DNA of 64,000 bases from Acholoe squamosa (GCA_949317995.1 OX439037.1:50750080-50814079), one strand, 5' to 3'; shown: positions 44,469 to 57,777, counted from the first letter of the stretch. Translations and numbers: made by a program. The notes: generated by a model from the sequence alone, not told the origin.

Positions 44469-45404
44469 CTACCTTGCATTGAGAACAATATTTAAAGTTT
44501 ACTAGCCTGTTGTCAGTATCGATCCATGTTGTGCCATTTGGGTATCTGAAAATATTTGCCTAAGTGATGTATGTTTGGAACAAATAGATAAATTTAGAAT
44601 GTTGGAAGCTGAGCCGCTAATTGTATGGTGCAGGCTGATTGGATAGCTGCAAACTTCTATAACAACAGGCATAAATTTCGTTAAACTGCGGGGGGGGGGG
44701 TATGTCAGACTGTTTTGAAACAACCTCCAGGAGGTTATATCAAAACATGGTAGTGCTATTGAGGCACACACCCATGCAGTAGAAAAATAAGGTATCTAAC
44801 TGTGTGAGTACTGTCACTAGAAATCAATACTATATCTATGCATATTTCAGAGAAAGACTGCCTATCATACTGTATTGATTACAGAGTTTTGCAAAGGTTA
44901 TGGGAAAGTATGCAAAGGTTATGGCACAGTATGGCGGATGATATTCACCTGCTCCTTCCCCTAGCATTAGTATATAATAGAAAGAATGAGGAACCATATG
45001 GTAGTTTGGCCTTAATTGTCGAGGGCTGGCCAAACACCTATTTTCTGACTATGACATAATAGAATAAACTCGACAATTACAGTCACTGAAGACATACTGT
45101 AGGTCAGGAGGAGCTATGTCTGTGTACAGTATCCCAAGGAAGTGGAGTTGTTGGCAACCACCAGTGATGGGGAGTGGAGGTGTAGCAGGCAGACAGTCAT
45201 ACCACGGATGTTAAGTACCCATTTCATGTATTTCATGAATTTCATATCCCTGAATACACTGAATACTCGCATAATGCATCATAAACCACATATCTGACAT
45301 AGATATGGAATGACTGAAGAATTATAGCATCTGATCTTTAAATAAACAGGATCTAGTCCCAGATACATCACAAAAAAAAGGCACTTTTCCATTCTGGAAG
45401 TGAG
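44469..45404. other. No gene seen
   Basis: Flank of gypsy copy B. Contains a run of ten G (near 44689-44700), a short internal duplication near 44895-44925 (GCAAAGGTTATGG twice), and a dispersed repeat near 45220-45285 shared with 31170-31225. Confidence 0.5.
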
Positions 45405-45845
45405 TGAGTGAGTAATAGATGTTTAACGCCATTTCGACAGCTGAGGTCATATTCATGGCGAGAACGACATTACACAATTTCACAGAGGAATGTGTCAGTG
45501 CCCGCGCATATGTGGGGCCCCCAAGGGGACCCCCCTGAGGTCACAATGTCGCCAAAATGTAAGGTTTCAGGTCACATGTCACTTTTTTAGGGGGAAAAAA
45601 CATCTAATAATCTCAAAATTTAAGGTCTTAGATCAAATGTCACTTTTTTAAAGATTGGAAATGTCACATGTCACTTTTAAAAGGGTACAAAGTCGAAATG
45701 TCGCCAAAAAATGGCCAAAAGTCGCCATGTCGTTTTTTACCCCTTGGGGGCCACATATGTGCACCACACACATCCTGAGGGGATAGGAATGAGGAGAAAT
45801 AGACCCTTTTAAGTGGACTAGGGAAGCCCTTTCCATTCTGGAAAT
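45405..45845. repeat. Dispersed repeat related to 29705-29870, carrying a MITE
   Basis: The outer parts match 29705-29870 (GGTCATATTCATGGCGAGAA, CACAGAGGAATGTGTCAGTG, GGGCTAGGGAAGCCC-like end). The match is interrupted exactly at CATATGTG by the MITE at 45515-45753. Nature of the repeat is unknown. Confidence 0.7.
45515..45753. mobile_element. hAT-like MITE with 8-bp target duplication
   Basis: The ends are GGGCCCCCAAGGGG and CCCCTTGGGGGCCA, a GC-rich inverted repeat. The flanks carry the 8-bp duplication CATATGTG (45507-45514 and 45754-45761), and the empty site is seen in the repeat copy near 29795-29805. Eight-bp duplications are typical of hAT. Internal sequence has several CACATGTCACTTTTTT-like subrepeats and no ORF. 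Confidence 0.8.
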
Positions 45846-46233
45846 GAAGGACGGGACAGACTACCTAGAGCAAAAAAGAACACTACCTACAGCAAAAAAG
45901 AAGACATTACACTTAATATGTTTGACCTCACAACTCGTGTACTCGTCTTAGGGTGAGTAGGCCTGCCAACAAGCCTCGCTTAGACATGCAGGAGTGTATA
46001 CCACATCTTAGTCTAAACTAGCTCACAGTCCGAAATCAAGTAAAATGGTAGATCCTTATAATGTATCAGGAATATTGATAATAAATATGACATGCTACCA
46101 AGGACAGCTGTCGATTGAAATTGACCCAGAAGAGTATAAATGCCACCTCATGGTCTACAGAAACACAGGAGGGCCAAATTGGCTGACAGTGCATAACCTA
46201 GGCTATGTATGAGTAGATAGCTGGACTTATCTA
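45846..46233. other. No gene seen
   Basis: No recognisable ORF or repeat. The following DIRS relic starts gradually. Confidence 0.45.
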
Positions 46234-47339
46234 GTGGGGGTCAGGTACCTTCATCGCCCAACCAAGCTAATGGGTTTGAGGATAGTCTACTCGTTGACCA
46301 GACGAATGATGACAGGATTGACACGCTGGAGGGAGAGTTATGCGAGATTAAGGACCTTTTTACGGGATGTAGTTGCTACCAGAGGGGACCGGAAAGATGA
46401 AACTTTGTGCTCGAGCGATGGGGCAGGTTCGACACGTGCTAGTGTTTACAAGCAGAGTGTGACATCAGATGGGAATAAGTGACTCGCCGGAGTCATCGTC
46501 AGACGTCTAAATTGTCTTTTTCTACTCACCATGGCGATCGCAACTCGTCAAGAGGGTCGTCAATGGATTCTACTACATCTAGGCATCATTCTGGTACCAA
46601 AATTGGTGAGTTTGATCATGAACAGTACATTAAAAAACGTGAGAAAGTTGACACTATTGAGAAACTGGTTTTGTGTTAGATGCCTACAAGGAGGGTGACG
46701 ATATAGAGGGAATGTTAAAGCACTTGCAGATGTTGGTGGAAAAATCAGGTAACAAGATATACACTGTTGCAGCTCTGGTGGCATACGACAAATCTGTCAG
46801 AACTAGGGCTAATAATGATGGTATTGAGGCTTTTGACACTATTGAAAATTCTGATATCCTTAGGCATCTTTCTTATGATGGCACAGTACAAGCCCAGAAA
46901 GCATATGCCTCAAAGTCAAAAGGTTTGGGTAAATCTAAAACATCCAAAAATCCATGCTATGCTTTCAACAGGGTTGAGGGTTGTCTCAGACATCCATGCA
47001 AATACAAACATATCTTTAGTAATTGCAACACTTCTGGACATAACAAGATTGAATGTCAGAGAGCTAAGAACGACTAGGAAGTCGTGGGTAGCCAACGTCC
47101 TATGGCAGTTAGTAGTGATGTGTGTTTGATGCCAGATCCAGTTATAGTAGGTTTGGTAGATGTTGGCGTACCTGTATATACCACTCCAGTACAGGGTGTG
47201 GAGGGATTTGTAGAAACTAATAACCCTGATCCATTTCTAGCGCTCAGGGCGGGTCAGGGTACCTCAGGTAATGAGATTGGTTGTAAAATTCCTTGAAAAA
47301 TATTTCCATTGGAAAATGAGTGTGATTTTAGTACTGATA
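46234..47339 (+). pseudogene. DIRS-like ORF1 relic
   Basis: It aligns by eye with 33-965 over its whole length, including the DQTIRDLEDR-like start (near 46300), a stretch matching KRGEKLDSIEKLLL, and a C-terminal CCCH motif (C-x8-C-x5-C-x3-H, near 46955-47005). The knuckle has lost its first Cys. Frames 46234-46482, 46479-46679 and 46673-47077 are separated by at least two frame breaks. The downstream part (47078-47339) has no RT. The relic is cut off at 47340 by the 3' end of a LINE. Confidence 0.7.
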
Positions 47340-47507
47340 TTTTTTTTGAAGTTGTAATTATAACCTGGTGCCCACGCATTGTGGTAATTAAACCAAGCCC
47401 CCTCCATATTCCAAATATATAAAAACAATTCATATAGACAAAGCAGTCAGCGGTGGTCTTAATAGTACAAATTTCAATAACGGTATGGTATAGATACCGT
47501 ATCACAA

Positions 47508-47875
47508 TGTAATGGTTTGTATTACTATTTCAGTGGTTCGGGCCTTACGGATCAGGAAAGAAGGAGTAAGGCGGTAATTCAAGTGTATGCCAATGGAAGT
47601 TTATTGCTAAGACACTTAACGGCTACCTGGAAGATGATGAAGGGGCAGCTAATGTTAATAAATGGTTCTACATGGTCAGAGGCCAGGAGGGCCTCTGACA
47701 TAGCGGCTGAGCCCCGGTCTTTATATACGGACCTTGGTGTTTTCGTCGCCAGATGTCCCCACAGGCCCCGATCAGTGCTGCCACCTATCCGGAACCTGAG
47801 GAACATCCAGCGACTGGACTCACCCGCCACGCCAGACGGTACCCATAATTATGGTTATAATACAATGCCTCTACA
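47508..47875 (-). repeat. 3' LTR of gypsy copy C
   Basis: 368 bp, plus-strand start TGTAATGG, end CCTCTACA. Coding-strand AATAAA is the complement of 47600-47605; a TATA-like site is the complement of the segment near 47718-47726. Confidence 0.95.
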
Positions 47876-49276
47876 CTACTCCCCCAGACATTAGGCAGGA
47901 GTTATAACCATTATATTATTATATAGGGATAACATTACATTATGTCTTTACCCTAATAATAGAGGTATAACCATAGCTATAACATCAACATTTTTAAAGT
48001 ATCATAAAAGGTATTTAACATACTTGATAGTATTAATAGTTACGAATAAGCAAATAGGAAAGTCGATACAGTTCGACAATGTGGACGGATAACAGATATT
48101 TGTAACGGATCTGTTAAGTTTTGAAATAAACCACATAATAGTATCCTAGTGAGTTTGTTATTATTACAAACATATTAATTATATAGTCTTGATAAAGACT
48201 TTAAACGTAACCATACTATCTAATGATACATTTTAGTTCAAAGACGGTTAATCTGTTAGAGGTTCTGTGTTAGAAACCATTTTGATATGTAACCGTTATA
48301 ATTTATACACTTGAAAAAATGAATAAAGAAACATATATTATATCGTCATGCATTTAAATAACCATCATAGCACCAGATAATTAATATTACACAATAATAT
48401 GTCACATAGGATAATTATGACAATCTGGTGTAATATAATATATATCGGATCATGTCAAGTAATATGACTAATAACAAGAGATCCGTATTATTATTAACCT
48501 GTATGAAAATTACAGTATCATATCACTACAGGTATACACTTGAGGTTTGTAGTCATTAGAATAGTAAGAAAATGAACATATATACAATATATGTACACAA
48601 GAGTATCAAAATGAAGTAACATGTGTTGTATTGAAGTCCTCCGGATGCGTTGTAGGTAGGTGGTGTGGTCAGCTAACCACGGGATGGACGTGCTAGAGTC
48701 TATAGTATTCCAGTTGAGGTGATATAAAGAAACACGATAATTGAATAGGGGCAGCTACCCACAATCCTCTAGAAGTGCTAGTGTTCATTATTATAATCCG
48801 AATGGTGTGGAGTAAATAATCCGGTGGTCAACATGTAGTGAGAATAGTCCTTTAGTGTGTGGTTGACAAAGTTGTAGTCCAAATAGTTGATCCGGAAGTA
48901 AATAAATAGGGTAAATAAGTCCATTCGGTACATCAGCAGGTTATATATCATATAAGTCCATCCAGTAGAGCGATCAGGAACAGTTAACAGTAGGCATCAG
49001 GTTAACATATCAGCATCCGGAGGTAACTTTCAGCAACACCACTACTATCGGATTTTTATAATAAGTTCTTAATCCGAATAGAACCATCAGGATATAATAG
49101 TAAATATATGTCCTGATTAGTGTATTTCTGGTTATGAAGGAACCCGGAACACATAGAATAATCGTATGTGTTAATTCACATAGGGAACATTCGCAGATAG
49201 ATAATAATATCTGCAAAACACTAAGTCTGGTTATCAGGGTTAAGGGAGAAAAAAATTTGGATAACCCGGAACACAC
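47876..49276 (-). other. Polypurine tract and 3' untranslated region of gypsy copy C
   Basis: On the minus strand TGTCTGGGGGAGTAG (47876-47890) adjoins the LTR. The remaining 1.4 kb is AT-rich, non-coding and co-linear with 31851-33567 of copy B, with one hairpin at 48090-48116. Confidence 0.7.
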
Positions 49277-52088
49277 TTAAGTTGACTTCTTAGTGTGTTT
49301 CTTCCTCAGAAGATCTAGGGCCGACTCGGGAGTACCATCCCATTCGTCTATGTCGACCCCAAATACTCTCATGAACTTAGTGTTCAGATTTGCATTCCGA
49401 GTTATCTCCTCTTTTACACGTTTTTCTAATACGTGTACATCCATAGCTGCCTGTTCCTTGGCAGCTACAGCATCCTCCTCCCGGGACTTCACTTCCTCCC
49501 GGATGACAGTTTCGAGGCGTTCCTTCTCAGCATCGCCTACCTGCTTTAGACACAACAGGGTATCATTCAGAAGACCCTGATGGAAATCTGTAGCTCTATC
49601 TCTGACACATTTCTCCCAGTGGGTATAGATGGCCTTTTGGACATCCGCTTCCCCCTGGCGAGACTTCTCAAACCAAATTTCTGCGTTACCAGTCTTAATG
49701 GTAATCGCATCTTTCGGTTTTGCGGGCGGCGCAACAGCTTTGGGAGGTGTTGACGCTGCCTGAGGGGCAGTTCTGGATGTGGGACTTCCGGACGTTCCTG
49801 TTGGTGCCATTGGGACGCAGTAGGTAGGTGGTTAATTCTGTTTCAACCCCATCTCCATGTACCTGTTCAGGGGTGAACGATACCAGCTGCGGCACTTGCA
49901 GAACCAGCAGCGGCAGGTGCTGAGGTCTTTTTTGGAACTAGGCGACCTCCTCTCCCCAGGACCAAGGTCTGGCTCTCAGGTCCAGGCCCTTGTGTCATGG
50001 ACGGAAAATTACGTGTGTCTACTTTCCCTGGTTTCGATACTGCGCTTGCGTATCCGGCAGGTCCGGGTCTCTTGAAAACAGGAGTACCCTGGGTCTGCTC
50101 ATGCGGGTGACGTGCCAGGGGGATCTAGAACGATCATCCGCCCTGGGTTGAGGTACATTTTTAGACTGACCATTACCGGGTCTGGTCTCTCCTAACTCTC
50201 TCCCTAGCTCGCTTGCCTTCCTTTCCGGACTCTTCGCATTTCTGCCAAAGAGACTCATGCATATCCAGTTTCCCTTTGCCAGGAGTTAGGACAATCTTGG
50301 CACGAAGTCTTCGGAACCTTGCAGAGGACTTGGTCCCCTGGTCGGATCTTTGACCAAGCATCCTCACTTAGACTATCGAACTCCTTCATGAGTTCCTGAT
50401 GCATGGCCTTTCTTCTGGTGTCTTGCCAGATCACTACGCCGGTTATATTGAACCTTTGTTGTGCACTTCTTACCCTTCTTGCCATAACTCGGGTCACAGA
50501 TGTAGACCAGGTGATGGTGGAAGTGGGCTTCTACCAGATGCCTCTGGAACCGGGCTGAAGTACTCCAGGTCCGGACCGAGACATTGCTAGCATCTTGGCA
50601 GATGGAGAAGGGACAGGACTTTTGGTCGTCACCGTACCACTTCTCAAGTGCCCAACGCAACTTGCGCCTCTGGCTATAGGTGTAATAGCCTCCGGTGTGA
50701 TTCAGCATAAGCCACATCTTACGATAGGCCTTGCTCGGATTGGGATCCTCGTCCGTAAGACGCATCCAATCCTCATCGTCGGATTCCCCATTCTTGTTGA
50801 TAGGATCGGGGCAGGCATACAGAGTAGAACCATCCTTCTTTACTCCGTATGCACAATCTGAGAAGCACGTTGGGATCCGGGTCTTAAATCCGGATTTGGC
50901 ATTAGCCCAACGTTCGGCCTCAGTCTGAGTAGATGGGATGACTTTCTCATCATACTCTACTGAGGACTCATGAACAGATTCATCGTCCGAGGAAACCACC
51001 TCCATGGCGGTGCTCGAACTACTAGTGGCTGAGGTGCTGGCTTTCGGGTTGGCTCTAGAAGAATCGGGCAGATTCTTGAGTCACCTGTTCTTGGAAACGT
51101 TCCAGTCTTCTGGATCTTTAGTTCCGGATTCACCTGAAGTACTTGCTTCTACCGGATCTGCAGATTTACCGGTAGTGCTGCTAGAAGTGGATTTGGAAGC
51201 ATCCAAACCTCTAACGCCTAGTTTCAGATCGGGAATTGGAGGTGCGGGTACCTCCGCTTCAGCACGGGCTTTCTCACGAGCTTCTTCTTCTTACGCAGTC
51301 ATATGACGGATGATAATCGTACGTAGGGCTGCGCTCCTGTCCAGTCCTGTGAGAGAGGAGTTCTGGACTTCAGTCATTTCCGCTTCGGCTATGTAATAGC
51401 CGTCGTCCCACTGTTCAAAGTACTCTCTCATGGTACGTAAGTCCTGACGGACAGTACTCAGGCGTGGGTAGGTCTGGCCTTCGGGTTCCGAAATGCAACC
51501 TACCCAGTCAATGTTTGTTTTGGTGATGTTCCACTGAGACCTATCAGGCTTGGGATATGCTCCTAGCAAGAAGGCTCTGTTTGCTTCATACACTGCCTGT
51601 CGGAAGGCAATGTCTACCATGAGTCTGCGTTGGAACCATGGCCAGTCTCTAAGCCATTCCAGTGGCATCCTATCGAGCTGCTGCGGGTGCATAACATCCT
51701 CGATTGCCATCCTTACCTTCGGGTCCAGCTTAACTGGAGTACCGTCCGGATTTACAACCTGTGCCTGTAAGTCCGGGTGGACATACAGGTACCGTCCATC
51801 ATAGGTCGCTGGAAACGGGTCGTCCACGGCCGGTTTCCATTGGTCCTTAGATCCGTCTACCTGGGTAGTATCGGATCCGGTTGCTCCAAGCAGTACTTCG
51901 GGGTTTGAAGCGTCTCCAGATCCCTCGGTAGGAAGTGGTGTAACCGGTTTTTCGGGCTCATTCAGTGAAAATGAAGCCAGCTTCTCAAAGAGCGATCATC
52001 GGATTCCTCCACTTCCATTAGCTCGTTTTCCGCCTGTGTAACAGGTGACACCGGATAGCTTGGCTGCAGTTACGGATTCCTCAGCCAT
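49277..52088 (-). pseudogene. ORF3 of gypsy copy C: zinc-finger/coiled-coil accessory protein
   Basis: Start MAEESV at 52088, co-linear with ORF3 of copy B but with a deletion of about 50 bases shortly after the start and further frameshifts. Long open pieces are 51827-51291, 51005-50373 and 49810-49277. The block LRDWPWFQRRLMVDIAFRQ (near 51640), the RIPTCFSDCAYG motif, the first C2H2-like finger (about 50605-50525), the coiled coil and the terminal EWDGTPESALDLL are all present. A deletion after the second finger region (near 50400) removes the GACKR segment seen in copy B. Three of the longest pieces show mostly conservative changes relative to copy B, as expected for a coding sequence. 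Confidence 0.75.
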
Positions 52089-52576
52089 AACTGAATCGAC
52101 ACGGGACTCCTTTTCCCGGCTTTTACGGCGTCGGGGCTGACAAGTAACGGAGCCGCCTACTGGAGGACCGACGCAGCTAGATTGCCTAAAGGTTGTATAT
52201 CAATAGAAGGGCGATCGCTTGCCCGTCTTGATCAACACCCAAAAAGCAATATGGCGACACGCCAGCTTTCTTGACGTCATTTCCTCGCTTGCGAGCGGGG
52301 TAACGAGAGGTCAGCCGAGACTGGACGCGGTGACGTCATGCGGAAACACACGTGCTACAAGCGGAACATAAACAAACTGATTGTTTTAGGTAATTATTGC
52401 TCATGCCGTTGACTCGTCTAGGGATTTAAGTGGAGTTTATGGAAAGCTTAAGCAAATCCACCGGATTATCCGTCCACTACCCACTGGTACATCATAAGGC
52501 GACAACAAATAGGCCTTTCAGGTCAGTTGTTATCCGTTCCTCTAAATGTAAACATTACACTTGTTGTGTATAAAGG
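52089..52576 (-). promoter_or_regulatory. Putative internal promoter upstream of ORF3, gypsy copy C
   Basis: Carries two CRE sites TGACGTCA (52272-52279 and 52331-52338), a YY1-like CAATATGGCGAC (52247-52258) and the 45-base block (52431-52475), in the same order as copy B. Confidence 0.5.
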
Positions 52577-53970
52577 TTAGGTCACTGCAGTCCTCTGGGC
52601 AAGTCGAGGGCTGCGGCGGATGACTATCCCTTCTTTGGATAGTTCCTTTTCGGACCTGACAGTTCAAAGAGCTTTCTCTAGGTGTTTCTTGGCCTTCGAA
52701 ACACCTTTCCTCTTCTTTTTGTCTTCACCTGCCGAGACTTTTTTTACTCCACCAAGCTTAAACTGTGTTGGCGTTGGTGGTACTAATTCAGATATCTTTC
52801 TAGGCCTACCTCGGCCTCTCTTCGATATCGGGTTCTTTACCTAGTCTACTATCCGATTTAGATTCAAAATCTTTTCGAATCCTTCACCATACATTTCTGT
52901 GGAGGTCTCCCTCCCAGACCATTTTCTCAGTCTAGCCACATTCCACTTATAAAGCCGTCCGAGGTCTGATTTAATGATTACGGTACAATCACTAATAACC
53001 TGGGTTATTTTAAAAGGACCGTCCCAATTAGACGCTAATTTTACATGTCTAAGTGGTTCTTGCAGTCTTAGCACTCTTTCTCCGGATTTGAATTTCCGAT
53101 GCTTTAGATCGGTATCATATCCTACTTTCTGCCATTTGGCACTTTTGACTCATATGCTTTTTTGAATCTGTCCCTTAAACATTCGACGAAAACTATGTGA
53201 CAAGGTAGTTCCGGGTCCATACCCACAACTCCAAATACCAAGTCTGCAGGCATTATTAAATCCTCTCCAAAAACTAGAAGATTCGGAGTACAGTTGGTAC
53301 TCGAATGTACTGTACTGTTGTAAGCATGTGTCACAAAATGGCATTGCTCGTCCCAATCGTCCATGTTTTCATTTACAAGTGACTTTAGGACCTGAATAAG
53401 GGTTCTATTGAACCTTTCGACCAATCCGTCGCTCTGTGGCCTATATGGATTGGTTCTACTTTTGCAAATAGCTAAGTATTCGCACATCCCTTGCCGGAGA
53501 TTCGATTCGAATTCTCTACCTTGGTCACTGTGTAGCATAAGTGGTACACCGAAAGTCAGTACCCAGCCTTTTACAAAGGCTTCGGCACAAGTGACTGCTT
53601 TGTGATCCGGTAGTAGGAAAACTTTGGTATACTTCGTATAGTAATCACACAGTACCATCATACAAGTATTATCATTAGCGGTTGTATCGAATCCACTAAT
53701 GATATCTACTCCGATTCTTGCGAATCTAACTCCGAAAAGTTCCTGAGATAGGGGAAGTTTGCCCATCCCGGGTCCTGGTTTGTTTTTACAACAATCCGGA
53801 CAGGTGGTTACCCATCTTTGCAAGTCCCGTGACATGCCGGGCGAATAGTATTTGAGCTAATGAGCGTTTCCTTCCAAAATGACCACTGGTCTGATGTCCA
53901 TGACAATAATACATAATGTCATGTCTCATTGCATGTGGTATAACCACTTGTATGAGTTTCTCACCATTAT

Positions 53971-54064
53971 ATGGCTTCCAATGGTATAACACGCCTTTCC
54001 GGACTTCAAGCTCGGTCCATTGAGCAAGAAACCTTCTCATTTCTCGATTTTCCAGGGAGACCTC
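53971..54064 (-). repeat. 94-bp direct repeat, left copy, flanking the satellite insertion
   Basis: Identical to 55439-55532 except for one base (AATGG versus AACGG). Copy B has this sequence only once (near 38348-38440), so one copy arose with the insertion. Confidence 0.95.
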
Positions 54065-54083
54065 ATAGGGGATGGTCACTCGG

Positions 54084-54315
54084 GTGATCACTCACCTCGC
54101 TAGATGAAACGCATACCTCGTGATAGCACAGGTTCACCACAAATGGTGAGGATCTTGATCACCCACACTCACCAGGGATGGCGACACGAGTGATCACTCA
54201 CCTCGCTAGATGAAACGCACACCATGTCATAGCGCAGGTTCACCATGGATGGGGAGAGTGGTGATCACTCAGACTCACCAGTGATGGCGACGCTGGTGAT
54301 CACTCACCTTGTTAG
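54084..54315. repeat. 106-bp tandem repeat, about 2.2 units
   Basis: Units start with GTGATCACTCACCTCGCTAG at 54084, 54190 and (diverged) 54296, an exact 106-base period. Confidence 0.92.
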
Positions 54316-54689
54316 ATGAAAAGCTCATGATCATCGACATTGGTAATCATGGAGCCTCACATCTGCCAGATCAAAGTATGTTTTGCCAGAGAAGGTATTG
54401 CCATATGTATCTTCCCTCTAACCACAGACAAGGTGTTCATGTAGATATTTCCCTATGTATTTTTACTGTAACCAGAGAAAAGGTGTTTAAGGATAGTTGC
54501 TTTCATTTTAGAGATACCTCTATCTAAATTCAATTGATATTTTCTCTATATAATCTTGTTTGATTCAACTCTGAAGTATTACATGATAATCATCGTGAAA
54601 CAAAGCACATTTGATACCTATGAGACTTATACTTCATGCCCACACTTCCTAGATAGGCTACATGTTGGACAGTGGTGCTGTCTCAACAA

Positions 54690-55395
54690 CTTTGGCAATG
54701 GTGGTGATAAGTTGCCATTCTGAGTGAGAGTGAGTGACAGATGATGCAATCCTCAAAGAGCATTGACTTGGATTGACACAAATTCACGCATTGAGTGAGA
54801 TCAATGTTGGCAATGGTGGTGATAAGTCGCCATTTTGTGTGAGAGTTGATGACAGTGGCACACACTCACACAGCGAGTGACATCCATGTCAGCGATGGTG
54901 GTGATAAGTCGCCATATTGAGAGAAGATTAACTAGGAGTGACACAAACTCACGCAGTGAGTGAGAGCCATGTGGCAATGCAGGTGAAAAGTCGCCATTCT
55001 GAGTTAGAGTTGACAGACAGTGGCACATATTGACTGAGTGAGTGAGATCCATGTTGGCGATGGTGGTGATAAGCTGCCATTCTGAGTGAGAGTTGACTGG
55101 GAGTGGCGCATACTCATGTAGGGAGTGAGATCCTTATAAGCAATGTTGGTGATAAGTCGCCATTCTGAGTGAGACCTGACTGGGAGTGGCACATACTCAC
55201 GTAGTGAGTTAGATCCATGTTGGCAATGGTGGTGATAAGTCACCATGCTTTGTGAGGGATGACAAGGGGTGGTACATACTCACGCAGTGAGTGAGATCAT
55301 GTTGGCGACTGTTGTGATAAATCGCCATGCCATGTGAGACTGACACACAGTGGCAAAACATAACGCAGTGAGTTATCACTCAAAAAGGAGTCACC
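54690..55395. repeat. 82-83-bp satellite array, about 8 units
   Basis: The landmark GATAAG (or a variant) recurs at 54706, 54821, 54903, 54985, 55068, 55151, 55233 and 55316. After one longer first unit (115 bases), spacing is 82 or 83. Units share GGTGGTGATAAGTCGCCATT and a GCAGTGAGTGAGATCCATG-like part. Confidence 0.92.
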
Positions 55396-55438
55396 ATTGA
55401 TGACCAATCATGGCGACAGATAACAACAATTTGCTGGG

Positions 55439-55532
55439 ATGGCTTCCAACGGTATAACACGCCTTTCCGGACTTCAAGCTCGGTCCATTGAGCAAGAAAC
55501 CTTCTCATTTCTCGATTTTCCAGGGAGACCTC
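55439..55532 (-). repeat. 94-bp direct repeat, right copy
   Basis: Matches 53971-54064 with one mismatch; it is continuous with the RNase H side of pol. Confidence 0.95.
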
Positions 55533-57777
55533 TGGTCTGACTGGACGTATACCCTTAGGTATCAATTGCAGTAGCTGTGCAGTTATCGAGTCAGCCTCCT
55601 GGAACTGTCGTATGTGATCCATAGACCGTTCCAGTACACTGGCAACTAGGGGTTCGAAGGGTCTTCGAATCCCTGCTAAAACTGCTCTATGAGCTCCACA
55701 ATCAATACAATCCGGATTATCACATTTCAGAATTGGTATTCGAGACAAGGCATCAGCATTTAAGTGCTTCACTCCAGGTCTATGCTGAATTTGGCGATGT
55801 TCAAGCCCGTATTCGGATAAATGCGCTAACCATCGACCCAACATACCTTCAGCATCTCGGAAGTTCAATAATCATCTTAAAGAGGAATGATCCGTACGTA
55901 AAGTAAAGTCAGTCCCCCATAAGAAGTGTTTAAACTTCTTTGTGTATACAACTACTGCTAAGAGTTCACGTTTAGTCGTGCAGTAATTGCGTTGAGTTTT
56001 ACTCAGTGTATTACTAGCAAAAGCAATGGGTACCTCTCTTCCATTTTGGACTTGTGAAAGGGCAGCACCAATGCTGTCATTACTAGCATCCGTATCTAGT
56101 ATGAAATGATCCGTCTCATTCGGATATTGCAATAGGGAGTACTCGTGAACAGATCTTTTAGCTTTTGAAAAGCAGATTCCTGTTCATGCGTCCAAGGAAA
56201 TTTTTCCCTGGTACATCCTGGAGTCCAGTTAGCTATTGTTTGTAATGGGTGACTGACTCTAGAATAATTCGGAATAAATTCCCTATAATAGGAACAGAAG
56301 CCTAAAAATGATCTCACTTCTTTAGGTGAGTTAGGTCTACTCCAATTCGTAACTGATTCGATTTTATCTGGGTCAGCTTTTATTCCTTCATCCGAGATGA
56401 TACGGCCCAAATAATTTATGGACTTTCTAAACATGTGACATTGCTTAGGTTTGAATTTGAGACCATTAGAAATAATTCGTTCTAATACCAATTTGAGATT
56501 GTTAGAATATTCTCTGAATGTCTTTCCGAAGACTATTACGTCGTCTAGATATACTAAACATCTTTTCCACAATAGGTCACTCAAAAGAGTTTCCATCATC
56601 GCTTCAAATATAGCTGGTGCATTGCACAAGCCAAAAGGCACTACGTTATATTGGAATAATCCAATGTGACTCGAAAATGCCGGTTTTTTCCATATCTGAT
56701 GGGTTCATTCCCGCTTGCCAATATCCAGATTGCAAGTCTAGGGTACAAAACCAACTGTTGCCTCCTAAGGAGTCAATGGTTTCGTCTATTCTCGGTAATG
56801 GATACGAGTTCTTTTTTGTCACTCCATTCAACTTCCTGTAGTCTATGCAGAAGCGTATGGTGCCATCTTTTTTGGTTACCATACATACAGGACTACTCCA
56901 TGGACTGTTGGATGGGACTATTACATCTTGTTCCAACATCTTGTTTATTTCCTCTTCAGCTACTCTTTTCTTTGCTAAAGGTAACTGCCTATACGGTATT
57001 TTAAATGGTTCTGCTTCTCCAGTATCTATCTTATATACTACCTTAGTTGTCGTACCCAATTTTTCACCGGGTTTGGTAAAGGCAGTTCTATACTGACGGA
57101 GCAAATCATGAAACTCTTTCCGATGTTCCAGATTTTCTAATGAAGTTTCTTCATACAACTTTAACAAGTCATCCGAAATAACATCGTTATCTGTTACCTT
57201 GGGTAAATTTAACTTGCTATTGGTTACTGTTTCCCAAAGGGTCACACTACTGAAAACTTGTCCTTTCTTTAAGTAGATAGTAGCATTTCAAGTGTTGGAA
57301 ACAGGTACTACCGACCAGGATGCATTCGCTACTATAGTGTCTACAGAAATTAATCCGATACTTGACAAAGTAATTACATCCGGTTCTATCACTGCAGGCT
57401 TATTACGCATTGCAGGATCGCTCCTCAAGAGCACATCGCAGGCTACACCTGCGGGAATTCGCACAGTGTGTGCGACACTAGCCATACTGCTTACTTGTCT
57501 TAGTACGCACCTAACCTTTACAGGATACGGGTATTTCACACTCAGCACTCCTGATTCTGGTTCTAGAACCACCCCATACAGGGATGCGAAATCCAACCCG
57601 AGTATCCCCTCGTCTGCTATATCTGCAACAGTGGCACTCATGACATAGTCATGTATTCCATCCAATTGCAACTTCACACAAGTTCTTCCATACGTTTGCA
57701 TGGTACTGCCATCGGCTGTCTGAGCATTTCCTCCCGATATGAGAGTATCATGATCATTCGGTATAAGATCATAGAAC

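Larger units (their letters stand above)
54065..55438. mobile_element. 1.37-kb satellite-containing insertion in gypsy copy C pol
   Basis: Absent from copy B at the same place. Starts ATAGGGGATGG, contains a 106-bp repeat (54084 to about 54315), about 350 bases of unique sequence, then an array of 82-83-bp units (54690-55395). No ORF, no terminal inverted repeat and no poly(A) tail is evident. The host sequence around it is duplicated over 94 bp. Confidence 0.8.

Noticed and set aside
44470-44771. Minus-strand 89-codon frame at the flank of gypsy copy B
   Set aside because: Short, crosses a poly-G run and has no recognisable feature.
54690-55395. CRISPR-like array
   Set aside because: The units are diverged over their whole 82-83-base length with no short identical repeat and unique spacers; the context is eukaryotic. 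It is a satellite.
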